A DNA stretch of 64,000 nucleotides. It comes from Polaromonas sp. GTDB taxonomy: Bacteria; Pseudomonadota; Gammaproteobacteria; Burkholderiales; Burkholderiaceae_C. The translations under genes were made by a program, and so were the position numbers. Below are positions 32,810-41,681 of the stretch, in pieces (the stretch's first letter is position 1; each line of letters begins with the position of its first letter). The stretch lies in contig NZ_JAQSDN010000065.1 of the NCBI RefSeq assembly GCF_029945925.1, positions 50,401 to 114,400 on the forward strand. The letters are read 5' to 3'. Under the pieces are notes generated by a model. That model was not told the DNA's origin, did no database searches, and was given only the letters and a program-made list of their open reading frames with translations.

Positions 32810-34678
32810 GTGTCCAGAAAAAAATCATCTCTTGCGGCGCTCACCCTGGGCGCCATCGGCATTGTTTACGGCGACATTGGCACCAGCGTGCTGTATGCAC
32901 TCAAGGTCGTCTTCAACTCGGGCCTTGTGCCGCTCACTCCGGACAACGTCTACGGCGTCCTGTCCATGGTCTTCTGGACCGTGACCATCATTGTTTCGCT
33001 GAAGTACGTCACGCTGATCCTGCGCGCCGACAACAACGGTGAAGGCGGCCTGATCGCGATGCTGGCGCTGGCCACCAATGCGGTCAACGACAAGCCCAAG
33101 CTGCGGCGCTGGTTGTTGGGCGTGGGCATCTTCGGCACCGCGATTTTCTACGGCGACGGCGTCATCACGCCGGCCATTTCGGTGCTTTCCGCGGTTGAGG
33201 GGCTGGAGCTGCTCTCGCCAGCCTTCCACGCCTACATCATGCCGATTGCGCTGGTGGTCATCTTCGGGCTGTTTTATGTCCAGAAGAACGGCACGTCCGG
33301 CATTGGCCGCCTGTTCGGGCCGATCTGCGCCGTCTGGTTCGTCACCATTGCCGTGCTCGGCATCCCGCACATCTGGGCCCACCCGGAGGTGCTGGGCGCC
33401 GTCAGCCCGCACCATGCGCTGCGGTTTATCTTCCAGCATCCGGGGATCACCTTTGTGCTGCTGGGCGCGCTGGTGTTGTGTGTCACCGGCACCGAAGCCC
33501 TGTATGCCGACCTGGGCCACTTCGGCAAGAAGCCGATACGCATGGCCTGGTTTGCACTGGTCATGCCGGCGCTGCTGATCAACTATTTCGGCCAGGGCGC
33601 GATGCTGATCTACACGCCCGAGGCGGTGACCAACCCGTTTTACCTGATGGCGCCCAAGTGGGCGCTGGTGCCGCTGGTGATCCTGGCGACCGCCGCCACG
33701 GTGATTGCCTCCCAGGCGCTGCTGTCGGCGGCGTTTTCGGTCAGCAAACAGGCGATCCAGCTCGGCTACCTGCCGCGCATGCAGATCCGCCACACCTCGG
33801 TGCATGAAACCGGCCAGGTCTACATCCCGGCGGTGAACTGGTCGCTGTTTGCGGCCATCGTGGTGGCGGTTGCCCTGTTCAAGAACTCCACCAACCTGGC
33901 TTCGGCCTATGGCATTGCGGTGACCACCGACATGCTGATCACCACGGTGCTGACCTTTTTTGTGATCCGCTACGCCTGGAAGCTGCCGCTGGCGTTGTGT
34001 GTCGCGGCCACAGGGGTTTTCTTTGTGGTCGACCTGATGTTTTTTGCGTCCAACGCGCTCAAGTTCATTGAAGGCGGCTGGTTCCCGGTGCTGATCGGCA
34101 TGGGCATGTTCACCGTCATGATGACGTGGAAGCAGGGCCGCGCGTTGCTCAATCAGAAACTGCGTGCCGACGCGATCGACCTGCCCGGCTTCCTGGAAGC
34201 GGTTTTCATCAGCCCGCCCGCCCGCGTGGAAGGCACGGCGGTGTTCCTGACCGCCGAGCCGGGCGCCGTGCCCAATGCGCTGCTGCACAACCTCAAACAC
34301 AACAAGGTGCTGCACGAGCAGAACCTGTTTGTCACGGTGCGCAACCATGAGGTGCCATGGATAGGCATGGACAAGCGCCTGGCGATCGAGTCGCTGGGCC
34401 ACAACTGCTGGCAGGTTGTCGTTCACTATGGTTTCAAGAACGACCCCGATCTGCCCAAGGCGCTGCAGCAGATGCGCACGCGCGGCTGCGAACTGGACGT
34501 CATGACGACCAGCTACTTCCTCTCGCGTGACGTGGTGGTGCCCACCATAGGCAGCGGCATGGCGCCGTGGCGCGAAAAGCTGTTTGCGCAGATGCACCAC
34601 AACGCCAGCGGCGCGGCGGACTTTCTCAACCTGCCGAACAACTCGGTGGTGGAGCTGGGTAGCAAGATCGAGATTTGA
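32810..34678 (+). CDS. kup: Low-affinity potassium transporter Kup
   Basis: Inner-membrane K+ uptake protein (proton symport). The frame opens at ATG 32720, but GTG 32810 gives 622 residues, the usual family length, and begins SRKKSSLAALTLGAIGIVYG, the standard N-terminus, so GTG is preferred; the ATG form would add 30 non-conserved residues. About 12 helices span residues 10-430; GDIGTSVLYALK in helix 1, FYGDGVITPAISVLSAVEGL and ALYADLGHFG are family signatures. A cytoplasmic C-terminal domain of about 180 residues follows. Confidence 0.93.
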   Translation: MSRKKSSLAALTLGAIGIVYGDIGTSVLYALKVVFNSGLVPLTPDNVYGVLSMVFWTVTIIVSLKYVTLILRADNNGEGGLIAMLALATNAVNDKPKLRRWLLGVGIFGTAIFYGDGVITPAISVLSAVEGLELLSPAFHAYIMPIALVVIFGLFYVQKNGTSGIGRLFGPICAVWFVTIAVLGIPHIWAHPEVLGAVSPHHALRFIFQHPGITFVLLGALVLCVTGTEALYADLGHFGKKPIRMAWFALVMPALLINYFGQGAMLIYTPEAVTNPFYLMAPKWALVPLVILATAATVIASQALLSAAFSVSKQAIQLGYLPRMQIRHTSVHETGQVYIPAVNWSLFAAIVVAVALFKNSTNLASAYGIAVTTDMLITTVLTFFVIRYAWKLPLALCVAATGVFFVVDLMFFASNALKFIEGGWFPVLIGMGMFTVMMTWKQGRALLNQKLRADAIDLPGFLEAVFISPPARVEGTAVFLTAEPGAVPNALLHNLKHNKVLHEQNLFVTVRNHEVPWIGMDKRLAIESLGHNCWQVVVHYGFKNDPDLPKALQQMRTRGCELDVMTTSYFLSRDVVVPTIGSGMAPWREKLFAQMHHNASGAADFLNLPNNSVVELGSKIEI

Positions 34679-34689
34679 TCTTGGTGTTT

Positions 34690-34743
34690 TATGGCTGCAG
34701 CCCAATGAATTTGGGCGCAAGCAGCTATGAAATTTATAGCTGA
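34690..34743 (+). repeat. Family 1 hairpin repeat, intergenic copy (after kup)
   Basis: GGCTGCAGCCCAATGAATTTGGGCGCAAGC followed by the near-perfect palindrome AGCTATGAAATTTATAGCT, the clearest copy of the AT-loop hairpin that marks this repeat. It begins 12 nt after the kup stop. Confidence 0.85.
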
Positions 34744-34887
34744 CGTTTCCTCGTGCTTGTCATCCCGGACTTGAGGAGCCTGTCCCGGACTCCGATCCGG
34801 GGGGATCCATGTTTGCCGACTACCGACTGTGTTTTTGACCGTATGGTTCGCCTGCTGGCCGGGTCTCGCCCCGGCGGGCGACTTACT

Positions 34888-34909
34888 TTTCTTTGCTTCG
34901 CCAAAGAAA
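34888..34909. repeat. TTTCTTTG/CAAAGAAA hairpin
   Basis: Perfect 8-bp inverted repeat with a 6-nt loop (CTTCGC) inside the kup-benE spacer. It resembles widespread intergenic hairpin elements; it could also act as a bidirectional terminator-like structure. Confidence 0.55.
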
Positions 34910-35332
34910 CCTAAGGAAAAGAAAGGCGACCCGATGGTCTGGGTCCCTCCGCTTCGCTACGGGCAGCCTCCGGTGCTCGGTAAAAGCGGGGTCAGGCACA
35001 AACTCGGCTGCGCCTCAAACAAGTGCCTGCCCTGATCCGCTTTTGCCTGCGCTCCTCGGCCCAGCCCGACGGGAGGGGGAACAAATACGGGTTCGGGTGC
35101 GGGGAGACATGGCGCGCGAAGCGCGTCATGTCGGACTCAACAGTCCGTCATTCATGCACGTGGACGCAGCACACGCGGCCAAATGAAGCTCCCCGCCATC
35201 GCCCAGCGGGGCGAGGGGCGGGGGGAGGGAGTGGGGAGTTGCGCCTACTGTCCAAGGCAAACCGCAGGCGCAGCGTGACGCCGGCGCTTCAGGCCAGCAA
35301 CGTACGAGACATAACCCTGCCAAAATCCCCGA

Positions 35333-36532
35333 ATGCAATTTTTCAGAGACCTCAACCTCTCCGCATTCACCGCCGGCTTCGTCGCCGTGCTGGTCGGCTT
35401 CACAAGTTCGGTGGCGATTGTTTTCCAGGCAGCGCAGGCCTTCAACGCCACGCCGGAACAGATCAGCTCCTGGATGTGGGCGTTGGGCTGGGGCATGGGC
35501 TTGTGTTCGGCGATTCCTTCGCTGTGGCTGAAAAAGCCGGTCATGGTGGCCTGGTCCACGCCGGGCGCGGCGGTGCTGGCGACGGCGGGGCTGGCCGGTG
35601 GGTTTTCGATGGGTGAGGCGGTGGCGGCCTTCATGGTCAGTGCGGCGCTGATCACGCTGTTCGGCGTCACCGGGTGGTTTGAGAAAGTCATGAACCGCAT
35701 TCCGATGGCGATTGCGTCGGCGCTGCTGGCCGGCGTGCTCGCGCGTTTTGGCCTGCAGGCCTTTGCCGCGGCGCAGACGGCCTTGCCGCTGGTGCTGCTG
35801 ATGCTGGCGATCTACCTGCTCGGCAAACGTTTCATGCCGCGTTACGCGGTGGTGCTGACTTTGTTCGGCGCGATTGTGTTTGTGGCCGCGCGCGGCGAGA
35901 TGGCCTGGACGGCCATGAACTTCTCATTTGCATTGCCCGTGTTTGTCGCGCCGCAGTTCACGCTGGCGGCGATTGTCAGCCTGGCGCTGCCGCTGTTTGT
36001 GGTGACCATGGCCTCGCAAAACCTGCCCGGCGTGGCGGCCATTCGTGCCGCGGGGTACGGGCCGGATGCACCGGACGGCGGCATCCCGGTGTCCAAGGTC
36101 ATCACGCTCACCGGCCTGGCGACGCTGGTGCTCGCACCTTTTGGCGCGTTTGCGCTGAACCTCAGCGCCATCACGGCCGCCATCTGCATGGGCCCCGAGG
36201 CGCACGAAGACCCGCGCAAGCGCTACACCGCGGCCGTGGCCTGCGGCGCGATTTATGTCGTGATCGGCATCTTCGGCGCTGCCGTGACCGGTTTGCTCAC
36301 GGCTTTTCCCAAGGAACTGGTCGTCGCGATTGCCGGGCTTGCCTTGCTGGGCACGATAGGCAGCGGCCTGGCGCAGGCCGTGCGCGACGAATCGCACCGC
36401 GAGGCCGCGCTGATCACTTTTCTGGTCACGCTGTCGGGCGTGGCCCTTGCCGGCATCGGCTCGGCCTTCTGGGGCGTGGTGGCCGGCGCGATGGCGCTAT
36501 TTGTACAACAATACCGGCAGCGCGCTGCCTGA
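35333..36532 (+). CDS. benE: BenE family benzoate/H+ symporter
   Basis: Inner-membrane transporter of the BenE family (399 residues, about 12 helices) that usually imports benzoate. The N-terminus FRDLNLSAFTAGFVAVLVGF and the blocks SWMWALGWGMG, AWSTPGAAVL, MASQNLPGVAAIRAAGYGP and LSAITAAICMGPEAHEDP are all family hallmarks. No benzoate catabolic gene is in view and it sits between kup and gshB, so the real substrate may differ. It follows a repeat-rich spacer. Confidence 0.9.
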   Translation: MQFFRDLNLSAFTAGFVAVLVGFTSSVAIVFQAAQAFNATPEQISSWMWALGWGMGLCSAIPSLWLKKPVMVAWSTPGAAVLATAGLAGGFSMGEAVAAFMVSAALITLFGVTGWFEKVMNRIPMAIASALLAGVLARFGLQAFAAAQTALPLVLLMLAIYLLGKRFMPRYAVVLTLFGAIVFVAARGEMAWTAMNFSFALPVFVAPQFTLAAIVSLALPLFVVTMASQNLPGVAAIRAAGYGPDAPDGGIPVSKVITLTGLATLVLAPFGAFALNLSAITAAICMGPEAHEDPRKRYTAAVACGAIYVVIGIFGAAVTGLLTAFPKELVVAIAGLALLGTIGSGLAQAVRDESHREAALITFLVTLSGVALAGIGSAFWGVVAGAMALFVQQYRQRAA

Positions 36533-36567
36533 GCAGTCACCACCCCTTTTACTGACGGACCCCGTTC

Positions 36568-37509
36568 ATGAATATTCTTTTTATTGCCGACCCGCTGGCC
36601 TCTTTCAAGATCTACAAGGACACCACCTTCGCGATGATGCGTGAAGCGCAGCGGCGCGGCCACCAGATCAGCGCCTGCGAGCAGCAGGACCTGATGTGGC
36701 AACGCGGCGCCCCCGTGATGGCCCATGTGCGCGACATCACGCTGACGGGCGATACGCAGGACTGGTTCGCCGAGCGCGGCACGCGCCAGGTCGCGCTGAA
36801 AGACTTCGACGCCATCCTGATGCGCAAGGACCCGCCATTCGACAGCGAGTATTTCTACGCCACGCACCTGCTGGAGCAGGCCGAGCGCGACGGTGCCCGG
36901 GTCTACAACAAGCCGCGCGCGCTGCGCGACCACCCTGAAAAACTGGCCATCATGGAGTTTCCGCAGTTCATCGGCCCCACGCTGGTGACGCGCGACCCCG
37001 AGGACATCAAGCGTTTTCATGCCGAACACCAGGACATCATCCTCAAGCCGCTCGACGGCATGGGCGGCATGGGCATCTTCCGCGTCGGACCCGACGGCCT
37101 GAACCTGGGCTCCATCACCGAAACGCTGAACCGCCACGGCGCGCAAAGCCTGATGGTGCAGAAGTTCCTGCCCGAGATCGTCAAGGGCGACAAGCGCGTG
37201 CTCATCATCGGTGGCCGGCCCGTGCCGCACAGCCTGGCGCGCATCCCGCAGGGCAGCGAGGTGCGCGGCAACCTGGCGGCCGGCGGCCTGGGTGTGGCGC
37301 TGCCCTTGTCGGCGCGCGACCGCGAGATCGCCGAGGCGCTGGGCCCCATCCTGCACAGCCGCGGCCTGCTGCTGGCCGGTGTGGACGTGATCGGTGACTG
37401 CGTGACCGAAATCAACGTGACCAGCCCAACCTGCTTCCAGGAAATTTTCGACCAGACCGGGTTCGATGTGGCGGCGATGTTTGTGGATGCGCTCGAAGCC
37501 GCTCTCTGA
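36568..37509 (+). CDS. gshB: Glutathione synthetase
   Basis: Second enzyme of glutathione synthesis, adding glycine to gamma-glutamylcysteine with ATP. 313 residues, prokaryotic ATP-grasp type. Signatures: MNILFIADPLASFKIYKDTT at the N-terminus, LMRKDPPFDSEYFYATHLLE, IILKPLDGMGGMGIFRV (glycine-rich ATP loop) and ITEINVTSPTCFQEI at the Mg-binding end. Starts 35 nt after benE and may share its transcript. Confidence 0.96.
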   Translation: MNILFIADPLASFKIYKDTTFAMMREAQRRGHQISACEQQDLMWQRGAPVMAHVRDITLTGDTQDWFAERGTRQVALKDFDAILMRKDPPFDSEYFYATHLLEQAERDGARVYNKPRALRDHPEKLAIMEFPQFIGPTLVTRDPEDIKRFHAEHQDIILKPLDGMGGMGIFRVGPDGLNLGSITETLNRHGAQSLMVQKFLPEIVKGDKRVLIIGGRPVPHSLARIPQGSEVRGNLAAGGLGVALPLSARDREIAEALGPILHSRGLLLAGVDVIGDCVTEINVTSPTCFQEIFDQTGFDVAAMFVDALEAAL

Positions 37510-37523
37510 ATTTAATCAAACAA

Positions 37524-37577
37524 GCCTTTAGCCCAGCAATGACGGGCGCCAAAAGCTCCTCTTTTTATAGCAAATCA
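37524..37577 (+). repeat. Family 1 hairpin repeat, intergenic copy (after gshB)
   Basis: GCCTTTAGCCCAGCAATGACGGGCGCC then AAAAGCTCCTCTTTTTATAGC. It fills nearly the whole 65-nt gap between the convergent gshB and glutamine amidotransferase genes. Confidence 0.75.
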
Positions 37578-38378
37578 GGGGTGCAGCGCACCGCCGACAA
37601 AAACCTTGAGCTCGCCCGGTGCAAAGGCGACCCAGTGTTCATTGGTGGTCAGCGGCGCCGTCACCACCACCGCGACCCGGTCGGTGGGCTGCGTGTGTTC
37701 GGCAAAGTTCACGCTGAGGTCTTCATCGCTGAGCGTGGCGTGCGCAAACGGGTGTTTGCGCTCGACGTAGTACAGGCTGGTCGAGGCATGGGCCCACAGG
37801 GCCTGGCCGTTGCCGAGTAAAAAGTTGAAGGTGCCGTGGGGTGCGATCTGCGCCGCCAGTTCGCGCAGGGTCAGGGTCAGCTCGCCCACGCTGGGCACAC
37901 CGGCGTGCGATTTGGCCAGCTCCTGCATGATCCAGCAAAACGCGCGTTCGCTGTCGGTCGTGCCCACCGGCCGGAAGCTGCCGTGCAGGCGCGGCGAAAA
38001 GTCCTTGAGATCGCCGTTGTGCGCGAACACCCAGTAGCGTCCCCACAGCTCGCGCACGAAGGGGTGGCAGTTTTCCAGCGCGACCCGGCCCTGCGTGGCC
38101 TTGCGGATGTGGGCAATGACGTTGCGGCTCTTGATCGGGTAGCGCCGTATCAGTTCGGCCACGGGCGAGGCGCACGCCGACTGGTGGTCGACAAAATGGC
38201 GCAGGCCCTTGTCGCTGCCATCGCTGCCGCCGTTGCTGGCGTCGCCGTTGCCTTCAAAAAAGGCGATACCCCAGCCGTCCGTGTGTTCGCCGGTGTTGCC
38301 GCCGCGTTGCGCAAAACCGCTGAAGCTGAAGGTCACGTCGGTCGGCGTGTTGCAGTTCATTCCGAGCAGCTGGCACAT
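37575..38378 (-). CDS. Class II glutamine amidotransferase (YafJ-like)
   Basis: N-terminal-nucleophile amidotransferase-fold protein. The frame extends upstream to 38519, but the ATG at 38378 makes the second residue the catalytic Cys (MCQLLGMNCN), as this family requires; 267 residues. Other signatures are FAQRGGNTGEHTDGWGIAFF, ARKATQGR-like IAHIRKATQGRVALENCHPF and WVFAHNGDLKDF. YafJ/DUG3-like proteins release ammonia from glutamine or act on gamma-glutamyl peptides such as glutathione; closeness to gshB makes the latter attractive but unproven. It starts 4 nt after the MFS gene stop, so the two are one operon. Confidence 0.9.
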   Translation of the reverse strand: MCQLLGMNCNTPTDVTFSFSGFAQRGGNTGEHTDGWGIAFFEGNGDASNGGSDGSDKGLRHFVDHQSACASPVAELIRRYPIKSRNVIAHIRKATQGRVALENCHPFVRELWGRYWVFAHNGDLKDFSPRLHGSFRPVGTTDSERAFCWIMQELAKSHAGVPSVGELTLTLRELAAQIAPHGTFNFLLGNGQALWAHASTSLYYVERKHPFAHATLSDEDLSVNFAEHTQPTDRVAVVVTAPLTTNEHWVAFAPGELKVFVGGALHP

Positions 38379-38382
38379 GGCA

Positions 38383-39951
38383 TCAATCCTTGGCCGCAGG
38401 AGGGCGCGGGTCGCCGCCGGGCCGCCCCAAGGCGGACCCAGCCCCCTCGGGGGGCAGCGAGGACACATCGTGCCGAGCGTGGGGGCGCAATCTCCAGGCG
38501 GCGAACAGCGCCAGCACACACAGCGCGGCCAGCATCATGAAGGACTCGTTGAACGCCGCCAGCCGCGCCGGGCTGGTCGCGGCCTGCGTCAGCGAGTCGC
38601 CATGCGCCGCGAGCCGCCATTCCAGCACGATGCCGCACAGGCTCACGCCGATGGCGCCGCCCAGCATGCGCACGAAGTTGATGGCACTTGACCCTTGTGA
38701 AATCAGGCTGTGGTCCAGCGCCCGCAAGGAGCCGAGGTTGAGCGACGGAAGAATGAAGCCCAGCCCGATGCGGCCCAGGATGGCCCAGAGCACCAGCACC
38801 CAGATGGCGCTGGTCAGCGTCACGGTCAGCATCAGCGCAAACGACAGTGCCAGCAGTGCCAGCCCGATGCTCACCAGCAGCCAGGTCGGATGGCGGTCGG
38901 CCAGCCGCCCCACCAGCGCGATCGTGACCGCCAGCACAAACCCGGCGGGCAGCAGGATGGTGCCGACATAAGAGGCCGACAGGCCCAGCCCGAGCTGCAT
39001 GTAGACCGGCAGCAGATAGGTCGAGCCGAACAGCGCCGTGCCGTAGATGAAGGCGACGATGCTGCCCATCGCGAAAGTCCGGTAGCCGAACAGCGCCAGG
39101 TTCATCAGCGGTTCGCGCCCGGTGGCGGCCATGCGCCGCTGCCAGGCCAGAAAGAGCACCAGCGCCAGCGCCGCGCCGCCCAGCAGCAAGGCGGCTTGCA
39201 GCGCCGAACCGCCATGCAGGGCCACCATGCCGTTAAGCAGGCACAGGGTGCCGGCGCCGCCCAGCAGCAGGCCACGCCAGTCCAGGGTGGCGCCCTTGCG
39301 GTTCGGCGCCACACCGCCCGGGGAGGTGACCGGCACATAGCGGTAAGCCATCCACAGCGAAGCCAGGCAAAAGGGGATCACCATGAAAAAAATCGAGCGC
39401 CAGCCGAACAGGTCGACCAGCACACCGCCCAGGCTGGGGCCGATGGCCGGTGCCAGCACCACACCCATGCCGAAGATGCCGCTGGCGCGCCCTTGTTCGT
39501 GCGGCGCAAAAGCCCGCATGATGATGATGGCCGGAATCGGCTGCACCACGCCGGCCGCCAGGCCCTCGGCCACGCGCGCGCCCAGCACCAGCGCAAAGCT
39601 GTTGGCAAAGCCGCCGACGATGCCGCCGGCCAGCAGCAGCAGCATGGTGCCCACATAGGTGCGGCGGTAGCCGTAACGTGCCAGCAGCCAGGGCGTGGTC
39701 AGCATGGAGACCGTCATGGCCACCATGAAGCCTGATGTGACCCATTGCGCGCGCTCCTGGCCCAGGGTGAAGTGCTGGCTCATGTCGGGAATCGCCACGT
39801 TGACGATGGTCGAGGACATGATGGAGGCCATCGTGCCTGTCATCACCGACAGCAGCAGCAGCCAGCGGTAACGCGCGCCGTAACGCGCCTGCATCTCGTC
39901 CAGCGTGGAGGGGCTGCTCAAGGCCGGCTTTGTTCTGTCGCGGCGGGGCAA
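38383..39951 (-). CDS. MFS drug-efflux transporter, DHA2 (EmrB/QacA) family
   Basis: Inner-membrane proton antiporter with about 14 helices, 522 residues. Signatures are TMASIMSSTIVNVAIPDMSQ in helix 1, QWVTSGFMVAMTVSMLTTPW, LARYGYRRTYVGTM (motif A) and GMGVVLAPAIGPSLGGVLVD (motif C of exporters). No membrane-fusion (EmrA) partner is adjacent. The last roughly 28 residues (SSLPPEGAGSALGRPGGDPR and beyond) are encoded by a family 2 repeat and look like a recently gained tail; the conserved protein probably ended near WRLRPHA. Substrate unknown. Confidence 0.9.
   Translation of the reverse strand: MPRRDRTKPALSSPSTLDEMQARYGARYRWLLLLSVMTGTMASIMSSTIVNVAIPDMSQHFTLGQERAQWVTSGFMVAMTVSMLTTPWLLARYGYRRTYVGTMLLLLAGGIVGGFANSFALVLGARVAEGLAAGVVQPIPAIIIMRAFAPHEQGRASGIFGMGVVLAPAIGPSLGGVLVDLFGWRSIFFMVIPFCLASLWMAYRYVPVTSPGGVAPNRKGATLDWRGLLLGGAGTLCLLNGMVALHGGSALQAALLLGGAALALVLFLAWQRRMAATGREPLMNLALFGYRTFAMGSIVAFIYGTALFGSTYLLPVYMQLGLGLSASYVGTILLPAGFVLAVTIALVGRLADRHPTWLLVSIGLALLALSFALMLTVTLTSAIWVLVLWAILGRIGLGFILPSLNLGSLRALDHSLISQGSSAINFVRMLGGAIGVSLCGIVLEWRLAAHGDSLTQAATSPARLAAFNESFMMLAALCVLALFAAWRLRPHARHDVSSLPPEGAGSALGRPGGDPRPPAAKD
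38395..38487. repeat. Interspersed GC-rich repeat, family 2, copy 3 (inside MFS gene 3' end)
   Basis: Contains CCCCCTCGGGGGGCAGCGA and CGAGCGTGGGGGCGC in the same order as 1350-1412. It supplies the C-terminal tail of the MFS transporter. Confidence 0.7.
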
Positions 39952-39967
39952 AAGGAGCGAAAGGGCA

Positions 39968-40159
39968 TCAGTCGCGCGGTTCGGACCAGAGCTTGCCGCC
40001 GGTGGACCAGTTCTCGCGCTTGATGTCGGTGATGATCACATCCACCGAATCGGGCGCGCCGCCCAGGATGTCGACACTGACGCGGGTGATCTCGGCGACC
40101 AGCTTTTTCTTCTGCTCGAGGGTGCGGCCTTCCATCATTTCGACGTGGTAGGTGGGCAT
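39968..40159 (-). CDS. 4-oxalocrotonate tautomerase family protein
   Basis: Small tautomerase of 63 residues. The open frame runs to 40861, but the ATG at 40159 (AAAGGAAA ahead of it on the minus strand) puts Pro at position 2, the catalytic base of this superfamily after Met removal: MPTYHVEMMEGRTLEQKKKL. The rest (VAEITRVSVDILGGAPDSVD) is typical. Probably hexameric and cytosolic; no aromatic meta-cleavage genes are nearby, so the substrate is unknown. The MFS gene starts 16 nt downstream, so all three minus-strand genes may be one operon. Confidence 0.9.
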   Translation of the reverse strand: MPTYHVEMMEGRTLEQKKKLVAEITRVSVDILGGAPDSVDVIITDIKRENWSTGGKLWSEPRD

Positions 40160-40363
40160 GGTTTTCCTTTGAATTGATGTGAACCGGTGCCCCGATGATA
40201 AAAGCCCGGCGGGGGCATGCCATTTTTGTCGGCAAAGACTGACAGAAGAACAAGGCGGGCGGCCCCCGGGCGGCGCGACAAACATGGGAAACTCCGAAGG
40301 AAACGGACCCCCCGGCCCATCGCCTTTTTTTGCCCGCCGCGCCAGGCGCTTTGAGAAATTCCC

Positions 40364-41581
40364 TTGTTCAACGACAGCCCTTCCTCCGCCCCTGCCCATT
40401 TGCCGCGCCTGGCCGGCCGTGCTTACCACTGTCAGTGCGGCAGCCCCGTTTTTTTCAGGAACAGCACCTGCCTGGCCTGCGGCACGGCGCTGGGCTACGA
40501 CCCGGCGCAGGCCCGCCTCCTGCCCCTGATGCCCGGCGAGCAGCCCGACACCTGGGTCGCCTGGCAGCCCGAGGGCGGCGCCGCGCAGCCGGACACACCG
40601 GCGGCGGTTTACCTTCGCTGCGCCAACCTGCAGACCCCGGCGGCCTGCAACTGGCTGGTGCCGGTCAGCCAGGACGGACCGCCGCAGCTGCTGTGCCAGG
40701 CCTGCCGCCTCAACCGCACGATTCCCGACCTGAACGACCCGGCGCACCCGGACAACGGCGAGCTGTGGGGCAACATCGAGCTGGCCAAGCGGCGCCTGGT
40801 GTCGGCGTTGCTCGTGCTGGGCCTGCCGGTGGCGTCGCGGGCGAGTGAAGATACCGAACACGGCCTGATGTTCGACTTCCTGCGTTCACCCGACTTCGGC
40901 CCGCACATCATGACCGGGCACGACACCGGGCTGATCACCCTCAACCTCAACGAAGCCGACGACGCCACGCGCGAGGCCACGCGCAAGGCCATGCATGAGC
41001 CCTACCGCACCTTGCTGGGGCACCTGCGCCACGAGGTCGGCCACTACTACTGGGACCGCCTGGTCGCCGGCACGTCCTGGCAGCAAGGTTTCCGGGATCT
41101 GTTCGGCGATGAAAGCCAGGACTACCTGGCCAGCCTGCAGGCCAATTACGAGCAGGGGCCGCGCCCGGACTGGGCGCTGCACTACGTGAGCGCCTACGCC
41201 AGCGTGCACCCGTGGGAAGACTGGGCCGAGTGCTGGGCCCACTACCTGCACATGCGCGACACCGTCGACACGGCCCTGAGTTTTGGCCTGTCGGCCGAAA
41301 GCGCGCAGCTGGAATTCACGCCCTTCACGCTGGATGCCTTGTACCAGCCGGACCACCCCGAGGCCCAGGTGTTCCTGGACTTCCTGAACCAGTGGACACG
41401 GCTGACCACGCTGCTCAATGAAATGTCACGCGCCATGGGACAGCCTGACTTTTACCCCTTTGTGCTGCCGCGCGAAGTGGTGGCCAAGCTGCATTTCATC
41501 CACCTGGTGGTGACGTCCGTCCGTGACGGGGCAGACCATGGACAGGGGCAGGCGCAAGGCCAGCGTCAACGTCAGTTCTGA
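40364..41581 (+). CDS. Zinc-ribbon putative zinc-binding metallopeptidase
   Basis: 405-residue cytoplasmic protein. An N-terminal zinc ribbon (YHCQCGSPVFFRNSTCLACG, about 21-40) and a second Cys-rich region (LRCANLQ..ACNW and LCQACRLN) are followed by a zincin core HEVGHYYW (HExxH at 223-227) and an ESQDYLASLQANYEQG / PWEDWAECWAHYLHM segment with further acidic ligands. This is the family of uncharacterised bacterial proteins with a zinc-ribbon plus putative metallopeptidase domain. The start is a TTG at 40364 because no in-frame ATG precedes the zinc ribbon; the true start is uncertain. The end is Gln/Arg-rich. Confidence 0.82.
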   Translation: MFNDSPSSAPAHLPRLAGRAYHCQCGSPVFFRNSTCLACGTALGYDPAQARLLPLMPGEQPDTWVAWQPEGGAAQPDTPAAVYLRCANLQTPAACNWLVPVSQDGPPQLLCQACRLNRTIPDLNDPAHPDNGELWGNIELAKRRLVSALLVLGLPVASRASEDTEHGLMFDFLRSPDFGPHIMTGHDTGLITLNLNEADDATREATRKAMHEPYRTLLGHLRHEVGHYYWDRLVAGTSWQQGFRDLFGDESQDYLASLQANYEQGPRPDWALHYVSAYASVHPWEDWAECWAHYLHMRDTVDTALSFGLSAESAQLEFTPFTLDALYQPDHPEAQVFLDFLNQWTRLTTLLNEMSRAMGQPDFYPFVLPREVVAKLHFIHLVVTSVRDGADHGQGQAQGQRQRQF

Positions 41582-41583
41582 TC

Positions 41584-41641
41584 AAAAATCGGCCCCAGCC
41601 CAATAAACACGGGCGAGAGCAGCTCCTGATTTCATAGCGAA
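41584..41641 (+). repeat. Family 1 hairpin repeat, intergenic copy (after metallopeptidase)
   Basis: AAAATCGGCCCCAGCCCAAT, then AACACGGGCGAGAGCAGCTC and CTGATTTCATAGCGA. It is one of the longest copies and a good reference for the repeat. It starts 3 nt after the metallopeptidase stop. Confidence 0.85.
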
Positions 41642-41681
41642 TGGGTGGAGGGCCGGTCTGACCGGCGCGGCCCGGGGCTGC

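Larger units (their letters stand above)
34679..35332. other. 654-nt non-coding repeat-rich spacer between kup and benE
   Basis: No gene is visible. It starts with a family 1 repeat (34690-34743). From about 34760 there is a GTCATCCCGGACTTGAGG block, a perfect TTTCTTTG/CAAAGAAA hairpin with loop CTTCGC at 34888-34909, and then GC-rich sequence ending near 35230 in a GGGGCGAGGGGCGGGGGGAG purine tract. TTTCTTTGCTTCGCCAAAGAAA hairpins followed by GGCGACCC recur in Comamonadaceae and Xanthomonadaceae spacers. The 68-codon frame at 34829-35035 looks incidental. The benE promoter should lie in 35230-35330. Confidence 0.6.

Noticed and set aside
34829..35035. 68-codon frame with a signal-peptide-like start in the kup-benE spacer
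   Set aside because: It lies wholly in interspersed repeat sequence, including the TTTCTTTG hairpin, and has no conserved motif.
38379..38519. N-terminal extension of the glutamine amidotransferase
   Set aside because: It would bury the nucleophile Cys, which must be residue 2, and overlaps the MFS gene in repeat sequence.
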